NCBI GenBank assembly: GCA_026874595.1
Contig: CM049309.1
Span: forward strand, 73,454,426 to 73,518,425
Length of the DNA stretch: 64,000 nt
Reading direction: 5' to 3'
Origin: Sipunculus nudus
Taxonomy: Eukaryota > Annelida > Sipuncula > Golfingiida > Sipunculidae
Below, in pieces: positions 60,986 to 64,000 of the stretch. Below the pieces are notes generated by a model that was not told where the DNA came from, made no database searches, and saw only the letters and a program-made list of their open reading frames with translations. A program made the position numbers and the translations under genes. Each line of letters begins with the position of its first letter. The stretch's first letter is position 1.

Positions 60986-61190
60986 CCATTCCAGATCCCA
61001 ATTTTCCAGTAAAAATTGTGATATATCCATTCTGAATCCGAATCTTTGAGAAAAAGTAATCCATCCATTTCGGATCCGAATCTTCGGAAAAAAAGTCATA
61101 CCTCCATTCCGGATCCGAATTTTGAAAAAAAAAGAAGAAAAGTTTAACCATCCATTCCTGATCTTCCTGAAAAAAGTAATAATACCCACT
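60986..61190. repeat. Degenerate minisatellite, about five units of 40-50 bp
   Basis: The core CCATTCCGGATCCGAATCTT (variants CCATTCCAGATCC, CCATTCTGAATCC, CCATTTCGGATCC, CCATTCCTGATC) is followed by an A-rich spacer of variable length. Read on the minus strand it lies in a 180-codon open frame (60849-61391) with repeated RIRNG-like words, which I take as a by-product of the repeat. Confidence 0.75.
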
Positions 61191-62035
61191 TCCGTACTTC
61201 CATGTTAATAATGAAGGAACCAGTATGATTGTTTTGATCTCCATAAAGAAGTTTTGATTATGTATACAGACGAACACACAGACAGACGAACCGGGACAAT
61301 CAAATATATATTCGCCGTTTCTGTCTTTCAAGGATCTTTTTTCGCGATCATGGTGCATGAGCACTAATATCTCAGTAATACTGTGACTCATTGGTGTTCA
61401 CGTCTACCTTGGATCCCTTCAAAATAAAGAAAATGTTTCACTAATATTACAAAAAAAAATTCATTCACAAGATATCGTATAGAGAGGATTAAATTTTGTA
61501 AGGTCCATCTTCATAATACCTAGAACTGGCGCACATATCTGTATCCTTCCTGCCGCCTGACAAATGATTCAATAAGATAAATAAAAGAAAAGGAAAACAA
61601 TTCGTTGGTTTTGGCGTGGCCTAACCTGATGGGTTTTACTCCGTTGCAGTGGGTCCTCGGTTCGAAGCCCGTCAGTGTATATTAACGGTTCATCCATGTC
61701 TCCTGGGATATCCGTTGCCTCATGCCTATAAATATTTGTATATTAAATCTAGAAAGCTTACAAGTGACATATTATTCATATCGTGCACGTAGTTACCTTC
61801 ATCAACTATGTTAAATTCAACTAACAATACTACAAAAAGTCCACAGACCTAACCTTTGAAAAAAAAAACCCACCCCAACTACATTTGTTTTGGTAATTAG
61901 TTTGTCCCACGCTTGTTTACATACTTTCATCAGCATATAACGCACAAGCAAGGTTTTATCATTATCATTTACTAGCGGTATACGCATCAATTTGTCATGC
62001 GACCTGTGACATCCGGGTTTTTTAGTGTACGCAAA
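61191..62035. other. Intergenic / possible promoter region
   Basis: A lone B-box-like GGTTCGAAGCC sits at about 61659-61669 without a tRNA fold. CpG frequency rises towards 62.0 kb. Nothing else supported. Confidence 0.5.
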
Positions 62036-62164
62036 ATGGCAACCCCCATGGCCGGTTTTCAGAAGCCGGGAGAAGTAAATATGTCATGGTTCGTTGTGGG
62101 CGCGGGATTCGACACGAAAGTATTACGAAGACAACGTCAAGTCGAGAATCTATCTGAAGAGAAG
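62036..62164 (+). CDS. Candidate first coding exon of an unknown downstream gene
   Basis: ATG in a good context (GCAAAATGG) opens 43 codons starting MATPMAGFQKPGEVNMSWFV and ending RQVENLSEEK at a donor-like AAG|GTTTGG. The flanks to about 62.56 kb are CpG-rich for this genome, as at an unmethylated invertebrate promoter. There is no similarity I recognise and no second exon within the window. The alternatives are a chance frame in CpG-rich sequence, or a weaker donor than needed. Confidence 0.4.
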
Positions 62165-62822
62165 GTTTGGTGATAAGGGGACATGTATTAGCAAAGTATA
62201 GGGCGGAGTAACGCTCTTTACCACGCCCAAATCTTCAAATCATTGTAGGACTAAAAATATGAAATATCGCCCGTTTTCCTGCGTTAATGAGACACTCATC
62301 AGAGTTGGCTCTGGTTATTCCATCTTTTTTTAATTTGGTCTACATGCCCCGGACGAATTTCCTGTCACGCGACGGTGGTCTGCTCGGTAATGGCAACACT
62401 AATTAACTTAGCGTGCTTGTCGCTGTCCGCCGAAAATTACCTCTCATATATATAATATACGTAATGTACTTGTACTGGAGACGTTTCAATGGGTCTGTCC
62501 AGACAAGCGACCAGTGTCGGTTGTTACTACGGTTATCAACACGCTGCGTACAGCACGACCTTATGTGTTGATATAGATGGGGAAAAAAAACATTAATAAC
62601 TGGTATATTTAGAAGACATAATTTGTAAACCTTAAAACTGTCTCTCGTTCTTTACATAGCGAACTACCTGTACAGTCTTGTGTTGTGACGGAACCTAGTA
62701 TAAACAGATCACGTATGCGTGATGAACACAAATTCTGTAAAGGAGATAAAAAAAAATCAGATTCTGTAACACTAGACAGCGTGAAATGTCTAGGGGAATG
62801 AATAAAGAAGTCAGTGGTTTTT
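62165..62822. other. CpG-rich flank, no gene seen
   Basis: CpG-rich to about 62.56 kb, then AT-rich. No repeat or exon recognised. Confidence 0.5.
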
Positions 62823-63472
62823 TGTTAACAAATAACCATAATTTATTCTTAAAACAACCCTAACATTACCATACACTAAATCAATACAATTATACAGTAA
62901 AACAGCGGTATAACAGCAAATCAATACAATCACATAGAAAAATAATGTACACAGTACCTGATACTAACACCGTCACAACGATACGTTCTTTAAATGTATA
63001 CTCTCGGAGAATGACAGTCCAGTGTAAAGCTCTTGTAACAATCCAGAAAATTAACTGAAGTCCAAATGCATAAAATCCAGGAGAAAGTCTTAGAAAATCT
63101 ATAATTGCTGCATTCGTCGGTTAAGGTCCTAGAAGCTGACACACGCTTCTGCGTCCGCTGGAATCTGTTCTGCTGCTCTCTGCCTGGCTCTAAAACACAG
63201 CCCCTTTATATACCTTCACACCCCAAGCCGAGGATTTTCCACTTCTCGAACAGTCTATAAGATCTTGCACATCACAGTAAACACGCGTTTCTGGAATTCT
63301 CTAGAAAAACAGCGCTGTGTATCTCTACATACCAGGCTCATCACGTGAGCTCTGCCAGGCGTGAAAACCCAAGGCTTACATGACAACGAGAGTTCAACCA
63401 GTACGGATTAAACATAGAATGTAACAAACGGCCCGGCGAGGGCGCCACAACACGAGTTACGCCCGTGTCACA
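62823..63472 (-). mobile_element. Putative solo LTR, minus strand
   Basis: Read on the minus strand the segment starts TGTGACACGGGCG and ends TTGTTAACA (TG...CA). A TATA box (TATATAAA, plus-strand 63205-63212) lies about 260 bp in, and an AATAAA (62842-62847) close to the end, in U3-R-U5 order. No primer-binding site or polypurine tract adjoins either end, so it would be a solo LTR. The expected target duplication is not clear (TATTG versus AAAAA), so this remains tentative. Confidence 0.45.
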
Positions 63473-64000
63473 CAATAAAAAGAGCACCTGTAACAATGTA
63501 TGTAGAACTGGAGAAACATTACAATATTCTAAAAGGGAATTTGATATGCCTGATTTAGAGGGTATTTTCTTGTACTTAAGTTTTGACAAACAGAGAGACA
63601 GACAGACAAACAATGAGACAAAAGGAGACAGCATGGCATCCTACTATAATTGAAGGATTTGGGCGTGGTCCAAAAGAGCGTTATTCCTATCTAAACTTAT
63701 CCAATACACGTCCCTTTGAAGCCAAACTCCCTCCGCAGATAGGTTCTCCCCTGGACACTGTGATCGGAGAGCTTTCGTGTCGCATACCAGCGTACTTATT
63801 GAACATGGACGGGTTTATTTCTCCCAGTCTCTCATGACCAACCTATTGGGGGTTGCCATTTTGTGTTCAGACGAAAACCAATGTGTCACAGGAGGAATGT
63901 CGATATTATGGGTATACCGCTAGTTTTATAAATTGTATATATCTTTATATACTCATCGAAATATCATGACCGTTCTTTATAACACTCCTTGCTGACTAGA
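63473..64000. other. Unassigned right end
   Basis: Open frames at 63341-63634 (minus) and 63583-63837 (plus) show no recognisable motif and share a GACA/AGACA-repeat stretch near 63596-63612. Nothing supported. Confidence 0.45.

Noticed and set aside
60849..61391. 180-codon minus-strand open frame, the longest in the window
   Set aside because: Most of it is the minus-strand translation of a degenerate minisatellite with poly(A) spacers (runs of Phe), so length alone is not evidence of coding.
61600..61680. tRNA or tRNA-derived SINE suggested by GGTTCGAAGCC
   Set aside because: Only the B box matches; the T stem pairs poorly and no A box or cloverleaf could be drawn.
1..64000. CRISPR arrays, operons, bacterial promoters or prophage
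   Set aside because: Spliced exons, microsatellites and eukaryotic repeats show a nuclear genome; the only regular spaced repeat (34450-34915) is a head-to-tail minisatellite without unique spacers.

Overview
The window is eukaryotic genomic DNA: AT-rich, poor in CpG across most of its length, with short exons in kilobase introns, GT-AG splice sites, microsatellites, long poly(G)/poly(C) tracts and small transposon relics. One gene dominates it, a plus-strand PTBP1-type polypyrimidine tract-binding protein (four RRM domains). Its splice sites and exon sizes track the vertebrate gene closely, but the protein is too diverged to be vertebrate. I infer a marine invertebrate, most likely a lophotrochozoan such as a mollusc. 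The species cannot be fixed from sequence alone.

Layout. Positions 1-21219 hold no confident exon: they are the first intron and/or 5' flank of the PTB gene, with a hAT-like element (5138-6773), two G4 motifs, microsatellites and several unproven candidate first exons. From 21220 to 54549 I could place 17 coding exons plus an alternative last exon, whose phases all agree: N-terminal segment, RRM1, RRM2, a linker made of small phase-1/1 exons, RRM3 and RRM4. The spliced frame from 21220 gives 563 residues with the distal last exon or 546 with the proximal one; the true start codon is not established. Large introns carry a 43-bp minisatellite rich in CAGGTG/CAGGTA (34450-34915), a second hAT-like element (22913-23387) and a MITE-like repeat (52473-52806). 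A probable 3' UTR follows to about 54.96 or 57.04 kb. Positions 57-64 kb are intergenic: a minus-strand coding-like frame with one internal stop, two degenerate tandem repeats, a possible first exon of another plus-strand gene (62036) and a likely solo LTR on the minus strand (62823-63472).

Main result: the gene seems wired for control by its own product. A 34-nt exon (48632-48665) matches the size and place of the vertebrate PTBP1 exon 11 / PTBP2 exon 10, whose skipping drives NMD. Here skipping puts a TAG on the last three bases of the next exon. The RRM2-RRM3 linker contains frame-neutral exons with a tandem alternative donor. RRM4 can end with either of two homologous terminal exons 196 nt apart, with a UCUU/CUCU-rich tract between them that fits the PTB binding preference. 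The duplicated terminal exon pair is the feature I would most want checked as undescribed.
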